A DNA stretch of 64,000 bases, from contig NC_133329.1 in assembly GCF_042186555.1 (NCBI RefSeq), positions 74,292,557-74,356,556 of the forward strand, given 5' to 3'. Positions 1 through 10,346 of the stretch are shown in pieces (within the stretch, counting starts at the first letter, position 1; each line of letters begins with the position of its first letter). This stretch comes from Aquarana catesbeiana (lineage: Eukaryota > Chordata > Amphibia > Anura > Ranidae). A program made the position numbers and the translations under genes. The notes below the pieces were generated by a model. The model was not told where the DNA came from and did not search any database. It was given only the letters and a program-made list of their open reading frames with translations.

Positions 1-408
1 AATTAGGGCTGTTGTGGTAGGTAAACACTTATGGAGGTCCCACAGGATTATTGCAGGGTAGGATGCTGGTTTTATGCCAGCTAAAATATTAAGGCACAAA
101 GACCTTTAATCTCAGTATATGGGGTAAGTGGGAGTCAAGATGTGGACCCTGAGTCTCTCAAGGGGTTATGTCTCCCTCAATTTTACATGGCAGGCAATCA
201 GCACCATAGAGAGGGGAATGACGCCAGGGGGTAGCACCCAGGAGAGAAGGGGGTCACATAAAAAACAAAAGTAGCTTGGTCTTGCCGGGTAAGTTTAGGT
301 ATGATGAGGGACCTGGCGGGGGAGTCATGGGTTCAGAATGACTGCAAGGCACGGTACTTTCACGTTAGTAATAGCCAGGCATGGTTCCAAAGGAGGAGGT
401 AAACGGAT

Positions 409-1554
409 TCATGACTCCCGCGGCCCCTCAGGGGATGGCATACGTGATCGGCGGCGACTCCTCTGCGGTTTGGGTTGACGATTAACACTGAGCGTGGAGC
501 CTGGTGATCTCGGGATGAAGGCCAGCCAGTTTGGGACCACAATCGGATCGGTCTCCAGGAAGGCAAACAAGGCTGGAAGGGATTCTGGTGCTCGGAGGGT
601 GAAAGACCGCTGATCTTTACGGAATATGACCGAGAGGGGGAATCCCCACCTATATGTGAAGTCCAGCCTCCTGGCTAGGTCCAAGAGCGGTCTCAGCATG
701 GCATGGCGCTGCAGTGTCGCTCTGGAGAGGTCAGGGAGTATTTTTAATCGGGGCTCCATCAAATTCCTGGTTTCCCGCTTCCCATGCCTTCCGGATGATA
801 TGCTCCTTGTGGTTGTAATGATGAAGTCTGCAGATTACATCCCAGGGTCTCGCTGGGTCACTCGAACGGGGCCAAGCACTCTATGGATCCGGTCCAGTTC
901 AACTCGATCCGGCAGGTTCACGTCTGTTATGCTTTTAAATATAGCGATTGCCGTGTCTGCCAGGTCCGCTGCTCCAGTGGTCTCTGGTAAGCCCCGGAGC
1001 CGCAGATTGTTGCGGCGGCTCCTGTCCTCCAGGTGAAATTGCAGTTGTACTGCCGTGTCTGTGTGTGTGTTCTGGATCGTTTTCAGTGCAGACACCCGAC
1101 AGTCTAGTGTGGAAAATGTTGCTTCCTCCGTCGTGAGCCTGGTGGATAGGACCTGCACATCTATTTTAACGGCCCAAATTTCCTTCCTGTATGCCGCCTC
1201 CACGCGTCCGATGAGAGCCTCAATATTGGCCTTAATCAGCAGGGCCTGAAGGAGGGACTGTAGCTTTGTGTCCACACGGTAAGTGAGGGGCAAAGTTGGC
1301 AGGGACTCCCGTGGGTCCAATGGGGAGGCTGGCGGGTTGTCAGGGTATGACTCTGAGCATAAAGACACTGCGGGCGATGCAGGAGAGTCACAGGAGTCAT
1401 TGCTCTCCGATAGTGTAGCACGTGAATCCGCCATCTTGAGCTCCGGTGAGTTCTGTTGAGGGGTTTGGAAATAAATTTTGCTTGTGGACGCAGCAGGTGG
1501 AGAGGGTTTTGAGGAATTAGCGTTCTTAGCTTTTTTCTTCCTGGAAGAGTACAT
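409..1554 (-). pseudogene. L1 ORF1 protein (RNA-binding, Transposase_22-like), frameshifted
   Basis: ORF1p of L1 elements is a trimeric RNA-binding chaperone that packages the element's RNA in cytoplasmic particles. The most plausible start is the ATG at 1554 (MYSSRKKKAK), because the open frame upstream to 1788 reads like leader sequence. A Ser/Pro-rich low-complexity N-terminus is followed by a helical stretch and then the conserved core RRNNLRLRGLPE, which marks the RRM domain, and DRIHRVLGP. A one-base frameshift near 840 puts a stop after DPGM; the next frame continues with WDVICRLHHYNHKEHI and runs to a stop at 409. The order of motifs is as in L1 ORF1p, so the identification is secure. 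The copy cannot make a full protein unless the frameshift is a sequencing error. Confidence 0.8.
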
Positions 1555-1666
1555 AATGTGTAGTTTTGAGCTGAATAAGCTAGGGTAGATAGGAGACGGT
1601 CGGGAGCTTAGCAGACACACGTCCCTATCTAGCCATGTCCAGACCACGCCCCCCCAGACCACACTG

Positions 1667-1695
1667 CCACTTAAAGCGGCAGCCGCTTTAAGTGG
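1667..1695. repeat. Perfect 13-bp inverted repeat, 3-base loop
   Basis: Arms 1667-1679 (CCACTTAAAGCGG) and 1683-1695 are exact reverse complements around CAG. It lies in the leader of the L1 copy upstream of the probable ORF1 start, so it could form a hairpin in the L1 transcript. Function unknown. Confidence 0.85.
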
Positions 1696-1859
1696 TATAG
1701 GGGTCGCATCACTTAGGAGCCGATGCACGTGCCCGACGGCCGCGTTGTCCGTCAGGCACCCGCGATCGCTCCTGACAAAAACACACAAATCCTGGTTCTC
1801 TCAGGGGAATAGAGACAGCGTGTGTTTCTAGCATTTAGGACCAGTGATCAGTCTCTTCC

Positions 1860-2066
1860 CCCAGTCAGTCCCATACCCCCACAGTTAGAACACACACTAA
1901 GGGAATACATTTAACCCCTTGATCGTCCCCTAGTGTTAACCCCTTCCCTGCCAGTGACATTTATACAGTAATCAGTGGCTATTTATAGCTCATATCTCTG
2001 TGTAAATGTCAATGGTCCCAAAAATATGTCAAAAGTGTCCCACGCAGTCCCTGCCTGTTCCACTGC
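1860..2066 (-). repeat. Interspersed repeat fragment, same family as 37340-38060
   Basis: Segments such as TTAACCCCTTCCCTGCCAGT and CAGTAATCAGTG reappear in reverse complement at about 37880-38000 (CACTGGCAGGGAAGGGGTTA, CAGTGATCAGTG). The two copies are diverged. No protein-coding potential. I believe this is a common ranid repeat but cannot assign a superfamily. Confidence 0.6.
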
Positions 2067-2238
2067 GTGACAGCTTTTAAATACCCAAGGGGTGGAGCCA
2101 CCCATTGATGTCACGAGTGGCACCGCCCCCTTGTGATGTCAGCAACCCAGCATGCCCTTCAATGACGTCCAAAGGGGGCGGTGCCACCTGGTGACAACAC
2201 TGGGTGGCCCTGCCCCTTAGGTATTTAAGAGCTGTCAC
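2067..2238. repeat. 172-bp near-perfect palindrome (hairpin element)
   Basis: The left half beginning GTGACAGCTTTTAAATACCC matches, with few mismatches, the reverse complement of the right half ending GGTATTTAAGAGCTGTCAC. Arms are about 75 bases each (2067-2140 and 2165-2238) around a loop near AACCCAGCATGCCCTTC. The open frames over it are by-products of the palindrome. It could be a fold-back MITE or the hairpin core of a larger repeat; no target duplication was recognised. Confidence 0.8.
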
Positions 2239-2249
2239 ACGGCAGATGA

Positions 2250-2700
2250 CGGGAGCCTTCCTCAGGGCCGGAGGTTTTTTCTTTTTTTGGGTTGGCGGTG
2301 CAGGGTGTAGCGTGATTGATGATGGATCTAGTTTGGGGGGCTTTTTTTCTTCTTTTTTTTTTAATAAAGGACTTGTCAAAAACTGATGTACTGTCTTTAC
2401 TCACTTTTTACACTTTTTTGGTGAATGGGTGGATGTACTAAGTACCCCATACTTATTCACATGAGGGGGTCGGGATCTGGGGGCCCTTGTTAAAGGGGGC
2501 TTCCAGATTTTGAATAAGGGTTGTGGGGAAGAGGCCCTTGTCCCCATCAACAAGCACCCACCCCCCATGTTGAGAACCTGTTATGGTTTGGGGGCCACTT
2601 GCTCGAAGGACCTGGTATGCATGGGGGGACCCCACAACAAGGGTTTTTTTGTATTGCCAGCATTCTTTTTTTTACATTCAGCCATCAGTGGGGAAACCAG
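2250..2700. repeat. Probable ranid interspersed repeat, no gene
   Basis: The block with GGTGAATGGGTGGATGTACT, GGGGGTCGGGATCTGGGGGC and AAGGGGGCTTCCAGATTTTG is of a type I associate with repeats common in frog genomic sequence. It contains T-runs and no conserved frame. Superfamily and ends not determined. Confidence 0.4.
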
Positions 2701-3560
2701 CTGACAGCTGATGAGTCATCGGTTGTTAAAGATGCGTCAGCCGGCGTCTGGGCCTGCTCCCTGACAACCAGCCATTCGTCACACAGAATTCTAATCGGTC
2801 GATCAATTTTCGACTGATTCGAATTCCAATCAGTCTGAAAATTTGGAATTCATTTGAAAATAAAGAAATCAAACGAAACAAAGCTAATTTTTTTGTTCTC
2901 CACAAGTCACACTCATCCAAAGTGCCATCAAAGTCCCATCAAATCACAATGGAAATTGCACAATTTTTAAGTCACACAAGTGTGAATGGGTCCTTAAGCT
3001 GCATGCACACAGACACATATAGGCATATTTTATGCCTAGCATAAAAAAATCTGCATTTGGCCACAGTTGGAGAGACACAGGGTTTGTACAGCTTGTCCTA
3101 GAAGTGAAAGTAAATATTTTTTTTTCAGTATCCTCAATTAAGACATTTCATTTTACTTACTGTCCTGACCCTGTTCCCTATGGTTACACAGACAGCAATA
3201 ATAACTTGTGTAATAGTACAAAGGAGGAATGTTGGGCCCTTGGTTCAAGGGTCTAGTGGTGATGTGTCCCAGTATTATTTTTTGGGTATTTGTTTGTGGG
3301 ATTAGTTGGCAGCTTTCTATCCACATGGGGCCTTACAGATGGTCTTTATATAAATCTTTAAAGGAAAAAAAACTGACAGAAGTGTAGTCTTTATTAGATG
3401 AAGCAGTCAGCAAAGGGAAGCTAACACATTTTAGAGGGTACAAGTCTCCTTCTCCAGAGCTGAGAAGGAGTAGTTCTGAAGTCTGGACTGCTTTGAGAGC
3501 TATTAGTAAGGGGAAATTTCTGTTCCTCATAAAAGCCAACAATTAGACAAAACTACCACT
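2701..3560. other. Non-coding, AT-rich, no recognised gene
   Basis: Short open frames are below what chance gives in this composition, and none shows a domain. 3330-3560 may belong with the sequence around the hammerhead-like motif at 3569. Confidence 0.5.
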
Positions 3561-3568
3561 TCTCAGCC

Positions 3569-3599
3569 CTGATGAAGGAGGACTTGTTGTCCATGAAAT
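3569..3599 (+). ncRNA. Hammerhead-ribozyme-like core (possible Penelope tail)
   Basis: CTGATGA (3569-3575) is followed by a helix-capable GGAC-TTGTT-GTCC and then GAAAT. This fits the hammerhead order CUGANGA, stem II, GAAA, with the last conserved position altered. Flanking text (GTGTTGGCTTTCC) resembles the sequence after the motif at 51562. Stems I and III were not resolved, so activity is unproven. Confidence 0.35.
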
Positions 3600-3619
3600 G
3601 TGTTGGCTTTCCCTTGTTG

Positions 3620-4962
3620 ACTGCTACATCTAATAGGGACACTTACTAGTGGGTTGGTGCTTCCATCATTTCTTATCTTTAAAATAATAAAAACCTGCCA
3701 GAGGATCTAACCACTTACCCCTCTATACTAAACTAAATAAATGCTTAGGATGTGTTGGGCTTTAAAGTAAAGTTTTTTGTTGTTTTGGAGAGAGTAGGGG
3801 AAGTCTTCTCACATGGTCATGGAAATTAATTGTCAGTCATCAGCCAAAAGAGAACTTACTTGTGATTTCCTGACATTTTTTTATTAGTAATGCCATTGAT
3901 GTTTCTTCATCTCCTATGCAATTATATGTACAACTAAAGGAAAAAAAGGAAACAATAACACTAATTATACAAAGTATAATAGCGCAGCACTACTCAAAGA
4001 GTGAAAACAACACATGGCTGAATTATATACTTTACATGTGAGCTGTCTTAAAGCGGACCTTAGTAACTTTTAAAGTCTGCAAGAATAAATTTATGACATG
4101 TCACAATATGAAGCCACAGTGAAGCTCCATCTTTTATTATTAAAAAGCTGTCCTTGAGCTCCGGTGCGGTGACATTTCCTAGGCTGGGATGATACAATTA
4201 GTCTCCTGCAGGCAGGAGGAAGCATTTCCTCAGTCTCCTCTCCCCCAGTGATCAGACTGCAACATTGTAACTTTGTAGCAAGTCACAAGGTAAGAGGCTG
4301 CAACAGGGTCACCAGGATTTACATGACTAGGTCATCTCTGAGCTGACATCTCAGTCCAGCATTGGATGGTGACCATGAATGATGCCTGAACAAAGGTAGC
4401 TCCATGCTTCTGGAGAGAAAAGCAGATGAATGCATTGCCATGAGGAGCACTGTGAGAGGTAATTAATACATTAGTGTTAAGCTGGCTATACATAGGTCTG
4501 TTTTTTTAATTCAACCAGCAGGTTGAACGGAAAAAAAAACTATCCCGATTCCCCCATCCACACATTCATCGTGAATGCAGGAATCCTCCCCCCATCACAA
4601 TACACAGATCAGCACTGCAGACTAATGTCTGCAGCGCTAATCGAGTGAAAAATACCACCAGGGCAGTTGAACAGAAGTCAATCATGCTAGCATACTAGCA
4701 CATTATGACAGACTTACCTGAAAACTAAGCCCTCCAGCGGCGTGCTGTCACCACTGTAGATGCTTCCATCTTCACCTGGTCTACCTTCCGGGTTCACAGG
4801 CTTCGAGTGGTATGAATGGCAGTACAGTAATAATCACTATAATAACATGTTATCAGATTTTTACAAAAGGAGTATATAATGAGTTTGGCAGTTCAAGATA
4901 AATGCATAAATAATGCATTACAATTTAACTAAACCCATTAAATTTTAGTCAAATAAAATGTA
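3620..4962. other. Non-coding, no recognised gene
   Basis: AT-rich sequence with no credible frame. CTTAAAGCGGACC at about 4055 resembles one end of the TTAA-target elements seen at 27549 and 54365, but a matching second end was not found. At 4920-4962 starts a repeat with ATTTTAGTCAAATAAAATG that continues after the insertion at 6086. Confidence 0.45.
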
Positions 4963-4973
4963 TGGGAGATTTT

Positions 4974-6085
4974 TTTTTTCAATCTCTTTTTATTATTTTT
5001 TTCTTTAAAAAAAAAAAACAATGATACAAATACATAAAAATTATTCTCATTACAAAATTGAATATTATATTGCATCTTCACCAAATGCTTTTTAATATTC
5101 AATAATAATTTCTAATATCCAATTCTGCATTGTGTCATTTAACTTATAGTTCTATGCTTTGTCCATCCACCCTTCATTCCTTTCATTTATCACTAAACTC
5201 TAATTCCATCCATTTCCACACATACAATCTATACGAATACACTAATGCCCTGTACACACGGTCGGACATTGATCGGACATTCCGACAACAAAATCCATAG
5301 TTTTTTTCCGACGGACGTTGGGTCAAACTTGTCTTGCATACACACGGTCGCACAAAGTTGTCGGAAAATCCGATCGTTCTGAAAGCGGTGACGTAAAACA
5401 CGTACGTCGGGACTATAAACGGGGCAACAGCCAATAGCTTTTGTCTCTTAATTTATTCTGAGCATGCGTGGCACTTTGTCCGTCGGATTTGTCTACACAC
5501 GATCAGAATTTAAAGGATCGGATTTTGTTGTCGGAAAGTTTTATAGCCTGCTCTCAAACTTTGTGTGTCGGAAATTCCGATGGAAAAAGTCCAATGGAGC
5601 CCACACACGGTCGGAATTTCCGACAACAAGCTCCGATAGCACATATTCCGTCGGAAAATCCGACCGTGTGTACAGGGCATAACACTCCCACATTTCAACT
5701 ATTAACAATATCCTGTGTCACCACTTCCCTATATTGGGGCCTATTTTCCCCTCACCAGCACCCACAGGATCCCATACATCATCCCCCATTTGCAAAAAAA
5801 AAAAAAAAAAGTTATTTATTCCAATCTCCATGGGATAATCCGCTCCTTTTCATAAATATTGCATCATTTTTATCGAGAACTCAAACTCTTCCCATTGATT
5901 CCACATTTTGATCATTTGATTATTTTTAATCCCCTCACTTCTTATCTGTTTCTCCATATATTGTATCTCATCCACATTTCACAGATCCATTCCACTATTG
6001 TAGGGCTTTTTCTTTTTCGCCATTTTCAGGCTATTATTGTCCTGGCAGCAATTATTATATGATGAAGAATATCCTTCTCTATAGG
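4974..6085 (-). mobile_element. L1-like 3' end insertion with 11-bp target duplication
   Basis: TGGGAGATTTT occurs at 4963-4973 and again at 6086-6096, bracketing the insert. The sequence on both sides is one repeat (ATTTTAGTC.. and ATTTTAGTCGACTAAAATATG). The insert starts with a T-run on the plus strand, so its poly(A) tail and 3' end face left and it is read on the minus strand. It appears to be a 5'-truncated LINE 3' untranslated region with no coding frame. A Harbinger-type element sits inside it (5246-5679), so that arrived later. Confidence 0.65.
5246..5679. mobile_element. Harbinger/PIF-type MITE, TAA target site, 434 bp
   Basis: Terminal inverted repeats TGCCCTGTACACACGGTCGG and its complement at the right end are flanked by TAA on both sides (5243-5245, 5680-5682). 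A three-base TWA duplication is the Harbinger habit. Interior is a series of inverted GTCGGAAA/TTTCCGAC blocks. A second copy of 433 bp lies at 30030-30462. No transposase; mobilised in trans. Open frames across it are accidental. Confidence 0.8.
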
Positions 6086-6096
6086 TGGGAGATTTT

Positions 6097-6976
6097 AGTC
6101 GACTAAAATATGACTAAAACTAAAACAATTCAGATGGCTAAAATACGACTTGCAGTTAAAATAAATGCGACTTTGAAGTCAAAATTAACACTGTAGGCCA
6201 CCCACAGAAATACACAGTGACTTGGTTGGGGGAGAGAGAGAGCAGGACTATAGTTGGATGTAACTGGGGCCAATATCCCTTCAACCACCAACACCAAAGA
6301 GAAGAACTGTCTCTGGTTTAGGAATAAAGCTGACCCACCAGGAAGTTGAAATGTGTGATGGGGAATGTAGTCCCTACCTGGAGACATCACCCAAGGAAAG
6401 ACTTATTGGGACTTCCAGTACCATGAGCCGAGCTGTAATGGAAAGTCTGCACTGCTGGGTCAGTCTCACGTCGGGATCAGAAAAGAGAGGATCCCTATGC
6501 AATAAGTGCCGCCATGAGTTGCTGGGGATATGTGGAGAAGTGGCATAGGTGATGTGACTGTTCCCTTTGCTGCCCAAAATTCACAACTGCCCTGTAGCCT
6601 GCTGTGTGGGTGGAGGAGCTGAGAGCACCTACCAGGCTGTAGGTGGAGGATGGTGTACTGTGGTTGGCGAGAGACTGTTTTCTTGCTTTTCTACTCATGT
6701 GTGCTCTGCTGAAGTTTTGTGGTGCTAAGACCTGTTGTAGGACTGCAAGGCTCAGCATGCTGTGAAAGACAGGGTGACTGAATTCACAACAACCACTGGA
6801 TGACTGCATGCTGTATCCAGGGCTCCCGAGCGTGCTATACCAAGTGGATTTGGACCTGCTGCCATCATCCATCATCACTGGCTCAAGAGGTGGGCCCCTA
6901 CACTTCTTGATTGGCAAAGGTGGGTACCCCTAAGATGACAAGACTGGTGTGAGGCTTTTGACCACAGATCTTTGTC
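6097..6976. other. Interspersed repeat remnant and unassigned sequence
   Basis: 6097-6160 completes the repeat cut by the L1-like insertion (ACTAAAATATGACTAAAACT). 6160-6976 shows no domain in any frame. The last 16 bases before 6993 form one half of a long direct repeat described with the Penelope pair. Confidence 0.45.
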
Positions 6977-6992
6977 ATATTCCTGCTTAAGG
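6977..6992 (+). repeat. 16-bp direct repeat, left copy (probable target duplication)
   Basis: ATATTCCTGCTTAAGG here recurs in the same orientation at 26850-26865, just outside the inverted Penelope-type arms. It is the best candidate for the target duplication of the whole pair. Confidence 0.7.
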
Positions 6993-7174
6993 AAAAATTT
7001 AGAGTATAGCCTCATATAGAAAAAACATAGTCGTAGCAACGTACCATCATCCAGGTTAGTATAGATAAACAGGAGAGGGTGGGGGCAAGGGGATAGTTGC
7101 TGAAGCTAACCCTGTAGCGCTCCCGCCCAATGAATTAGTGGACTAACTCGGTACTGATAAAATAATAATATGCG
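6993..7174 (-). mobile_element. Penelope-type left arm, distal part
   Basis: From about 7058 to 7174 this is the near-identical reverse complement of 26740-26850 (GGGGGCAAGGGGATAGTTGC, CCAATGAATTAGTGGACTAA). The first 65 bases (6993-7057) have no partner in the right arm and may be filler added on insertion. The arm breaks at the solo LTR target site TGCG (7171-7174) and resumes at 22925. Confidence 0.6.
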
Positions 7175-7292
7175 TGTAGCGCTGGTAGATTTTCAATCTA
7201 CCGCAGGTTAAGTAAATTTAGTAAATTGTGTGTTAGGAAGGTTAAAAGTTCGCCTCTGTTCCAGCTTGGCTGACGTTGTGTGTGCTTCCGTG

Positions 7293-7756
7293 TGTTAGGG
7301 AAATAATTCACCGTCTCAGACCGTCCTCGGGCATCAAGGTAATATTTATTGCATATGCAAGAGAAATGAATAGCATTACATGTTCATGCTGTCATTGTCA
7401 TTTCTATGGAAAATACTGTGGTACATATCTTTTTTATAAGCCCTGGACACCCCCCTTTCCTGTGTTAAAACATGCCCAGTCTCATGTATTTTCAACTTTA
7501 TTCTGGACACAACAGGAAAGGTGGAAGTGTCTGTTACAGACTTTATCTTCATCTAACAATGTTTACAGGATACTGACTTGAAAACTCCCCAAGTCAACAC
7601 AAAAATACAGGATATATGCAAAACTGCAGATCTAAGCATTTTATATTACTGAGTCTATATATTGCTGACTCCATATTATCTATAGTTTATTTCTAGGCCA
7701 TGATAAACAAAATGGCGTCTTTCATAACTGACATTTAAAGTATAATTTCTCTATCA
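7293..7756 (-). repeat. Retroviral 3' LTR
   Basis: On the minus strand this begins TGATAGAG and ends CCCTAACA. TATAAAA lies at about 7428-7436 (plus-strand TTTTTTATAAG) and the polyadenylation signal AATAAA at about 7344-7350. It matches 21499-21962 along its whole length with about nine substitutions. The first bases TGATAG differ from TGTTAG in the other LTR. Confidence 0.9.
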
Positions 7757-7772
7757 TCTCCCCCCTTTTATA
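7757..7772 (-). promoter_or_regulatory. Polypurine tract of the retrovirus
   Basis: Immediately 5' of the 3' LTR the minus strand reads AAAAGGGGGGAGA, the purine run that primes plus-strand DNA synthesis. Position and composition fit exactly. Confidence 0.85.
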
Positions 7773-7828
7773 CTAATAATGTCAATAATTCAAATATCCA
7801 GGTTTTTAATTTTACCAGGTATTATCAT

Positions 7829-8329
7829 TTAGACAGATAAGTCCTTAGCGAGAGTTGTAAATTCATCATCAGGTTCCGAGTATAGTTCCGTGTCGCTCTG
7901 GAGGAGCATAGTTTTTGTTAAAGATGTGTCAATCAGTCTTTGAAGAATTCCCCTAATACAGGGAATGCAGCAACATCCACACAATGTAAGAACTGCGGTT
8001 GCCATGACAATAGAGATAAGCAAACTTTTTGCAAGATCACCCCATTTACCAAACCATTTTTTGAAAAGTCCTGTCAGGGGGTTCTCTACACCAGAGTTCT
8101 CAGCTAATTCTTCAGATAGCATTTGTAGGCCTTGTAAGGCTTTGGTGATACTTCCATCAGGTGCCGTATTATTTGGAATAAAAGTGCAGCAGAAGGTGCC
8201 GAACATTTTGCATACCCCGCCCCTTTCTGCCAGCAACATATCCAACGCTATACGGTTCTGCCACGCTGTCAAAGAGGTGGCGTCCAATTGTGCTGCTATG
8301 ACTTTGATAGCATCTCTGGTGTAATTCAC
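7829..8329 (-). pseudogene. env: Retroviral env, transmembrane subunit (remnant)
   Basis: This 166-codon open stretch is the C-terminal part of Env, the membrane-anchored fusion subunit. A heptad-like helix with an LQNRIALD-type segment (here WQNRIALDMLL) precedes a CX6CC motif at residues 40-48, typical of gamma- and epsilon-type Env that bind the surface subunit covalently. A membrane segment follows at about residues 98-122, then a Cys-rich juxtamembrane patch and a short acidic tail. It is cut from the upstream part by a frameshift between 8329 and 8390, so no complete Env is encoded. The 3' LTR and polypurine tract follow directly. Confidence 0.85.
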
Positions 8330-8389
8330 AAACCTCTGCTGGTTGTAGTAGATGTAGTTTATCCAGTCGATGTTCTTGTTGGGCTGGAC

Positions 8390-8930
8390 TCATATGAAGA
8401 GTGAGGTGAGTCCTGCTGTTATTTGATTCTGCGCTTTAAATTCATCTGGAACTCCTCGTGGAACACCTATTTTGTCTATATACACTCGGTTGTCAAATGA
8501 TCCTTGTGGTGTTTCTCGCTTAATTCCTTTAAAAAAGTATTTACCTGGTAGTTTCATTGATTTATCACTCATAGGAACTATATAAAAGGGAAGCAGCAAT
8601 CGGGTAAGGGCACAACTACCCTCCCATCTAGGTGGTAGTCTGGGCCTTAGTCTCTTATCTCCACACAGACACCAAACATCAGCCAATTGCTGTTTTTGTT
8701 CCTGAAACCATTTTAGTTCATACTTAATGTCTGTAGTAAGGGTTGTAGTTGCACAGTATTCAGGGGATAGGGTGCCAACATTTGTACCATTACTGTCATT
8801 GTTAGAAAAACAAGTAAAATTTTCTGGTAATGCTTGTACTGATGGGGGTATACTTTGCATTTTAGTCTTAGGGTAACTCTTTTTCTCATTTACACATTCT
8901 GACCCAGTTATATTTTAAAACATTCTTATT
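8390..8930 (-). pseudogene. env: Retroviral env, surface-subunit remnant (short)
   Basis: This frame lies between integrase and the transmembrane part of env. It has possible N-glycosylation sites (NFT, NDSN) and scattered Cys, and includes CLCGDK near its middle. At about 540 bases it is far shorter than the surface subunit of a normal class I retrovirus (above 1 kb), so a deletion is likely. Identity rests mostly on position. Confidence 0.6.
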
Positions 8931-8934
8931 ATAC

Positions 8935-9790
8935 AAGTCAAGTCTATTTCCTCCTTAGGGAGAGGAACGGTGGCTAGTTGTGGAATATAATAAGGTTTAC
9001 CATACAGCATTTCATACGGTGTTAGTCCTTTAGCAGTAGGGGTAATTCTTATACTCAACAATGCCATTGGCAAACACTAAACCCATTTATTTTTCCCTGT
9101 TTCCTTCAACAATTTTTTTAGTTTACTCTTTAAGGTACCATTGTGTCTCTCCACTGTGCCCACAGATTGTGGGTGGTAGACACAGTGTTTTTTTTTTGTT
9201 TTTTTAGGTCAATATTGTACCATTTACCAATTTGTTGTATTGTTCAGTTTACAAAATGGGAGCCATTGTCACTGTAAATCACAGAGGGGATCCCATGAAA
9301 TGGAATCACCTCTTTATTAAGTACTTTGGCTACTGACTGCCCATTTGGGTGTGTCATAGGAAAAGCTTCCGCCCACTTTATAAACAACAATAATCATAAA
9401 ATCCATGCATATCGTGTGAAAGGGATAAGAGGGTTGTGGGAAATGACCTCTTAAGGGTCTTAGGGCACCTTGAGCATGGTATCTGGTACAAAGCGGACAT
9501 GTGAGGCAAAAGTTTCTAGAGTCATTCGTAAACCCATATGTTGTGAACACCTTATTGATCACCTGCACCATCCCTCCTTTTGAAATATGGGCTTGCCCAT
9601 GGCTCAATAACGCAGGATATCTAAATAGTGATGTAGGTAAGATGGGTTTACCTTCTGTACTTGTGTATATACCATAGACCAGCGTTGCCCCTTTAGATAA
9701 CCACTTTTGTTTTTCACCTGCCGGTGATGTTTTCTGCATTTTTGATAACCATGTTTTATCAATAGCTTTCAGTACCTCATCATTTTCTTG
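8935..9790 (-). pseudogene. pol: Retroviral integrase (remnant)
   Basis: Integrase joins viral DNA to the host chromosome. Reading leftward there is a CPLCTRYHAQ zinc-finger end (HHCC domain) near 9500, then ICMDFMII holding the first catalytic Asp near 9400, then HPQS near 9165 and VERHNGTLK around 9145, which carries the catalytic Glu region, and a C-terminal part with LTPYEMLYGKP near 9010. The copy is broken: frame changes occur near 9317 and a stop interrupts the Glu region. The order and spacing match class I pol. Confidence 0.8.
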
Positions 9791-10320
9791 GGGACCTGTA
9801 TAGTATATGTGTTTTTTTTTTTTGCGGTCCTGTAGCAGCTTCCCTTGCGGTCTTTGTCTGTTAGTGCATTCCCTAGAGCAATTGGATCTGTTCCCTTTCT
9901 GTGTGCTGTACATTTACAAATAGCCACTTGTGTTGGTTTCTGTACATTTTCTAGAAGGGCAAGGATAAGATCTCTATGTGAGATTGGTTTACCTGTGGAC
10001 GTAATCATACCCCTATTTTTCCATTGCTGGGCAAATATGTGTATAGTAGAAAAAGCGTATTGGCTGTCTGTATAAATATTTATTTTCTTCCCTTCCCCTA
10101 GACTACATGCCCTGGATAGGGCAATCATTTCAGATTGTTGTGTAGAGTAGGAACTGGGAAGGGGTCTGGCTTCAATGACCTGATCTTGTGTTACTATAGC
10201 GTATGCCGTTTGATTTACCCCTTTATCGTCCTTTTTACAAGACCCATCAACACAAAAGGTAATGTCAGCATCTAGAAAGGGAACATCCGTGAGATCCTTC
10301 CTTACAATCTACAGTCTGAT
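9769..10320 (-). pseudogene. pol: Retroviral RNase H (remnant)
   Basis: RNase H removes the RNA strand of the RNA-DNA hybrid during reverse transcription. The 119-codon open frame at 9769-10128 contains IYTDSQYAFSTIH, with one catalytic Asp, and KCTAHRKGTDP followed by GNALTDK, the C-terminal His/Asp block of gamma-type RNase H. The N-terminal part lies in other frames up to about 10320. Frameshifts separate it from reverse transcriptase upstream and integrase downstream. Confidence 0.8.
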
Positions 10321-10346
10321 AAAAGGTTTTACTGTAATTAGGAAGG

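Larger units (their letters stand above)
1..1800 (-). mobile_element. L1-like LINE, 5' part (ORF1 region)
   Basis: This is the 5' portion of an L1-clade non-LTR retrotransposon read on the minus strand. The ORF1 frame (409-1554) has the basic RRM-like core typical of L1 ORF1 proteins. The stretch 1-408 downstream of it has no convincing frame; it is probably the inter-ORF spacer, and ORF2 would lie beyond the left edge. The 5' boundary near 1800 is a guess, made where a different interspersed repeat begins. No target duplication could be checked because the 3' end is outside the window. Confidence 0.75.

Noticed and set aside
2077..2379. Minus-strand frame over the 172-bp hairpin
   Set aside because: The frame follows the palindrome and adjacent poly-Lys from a T-run; no conservation signal.
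5464..5911. Two frames over the Harbinger-type element
   Set aside because: They span a MITE boundary and translate inverted GTCGGAAA blocks.
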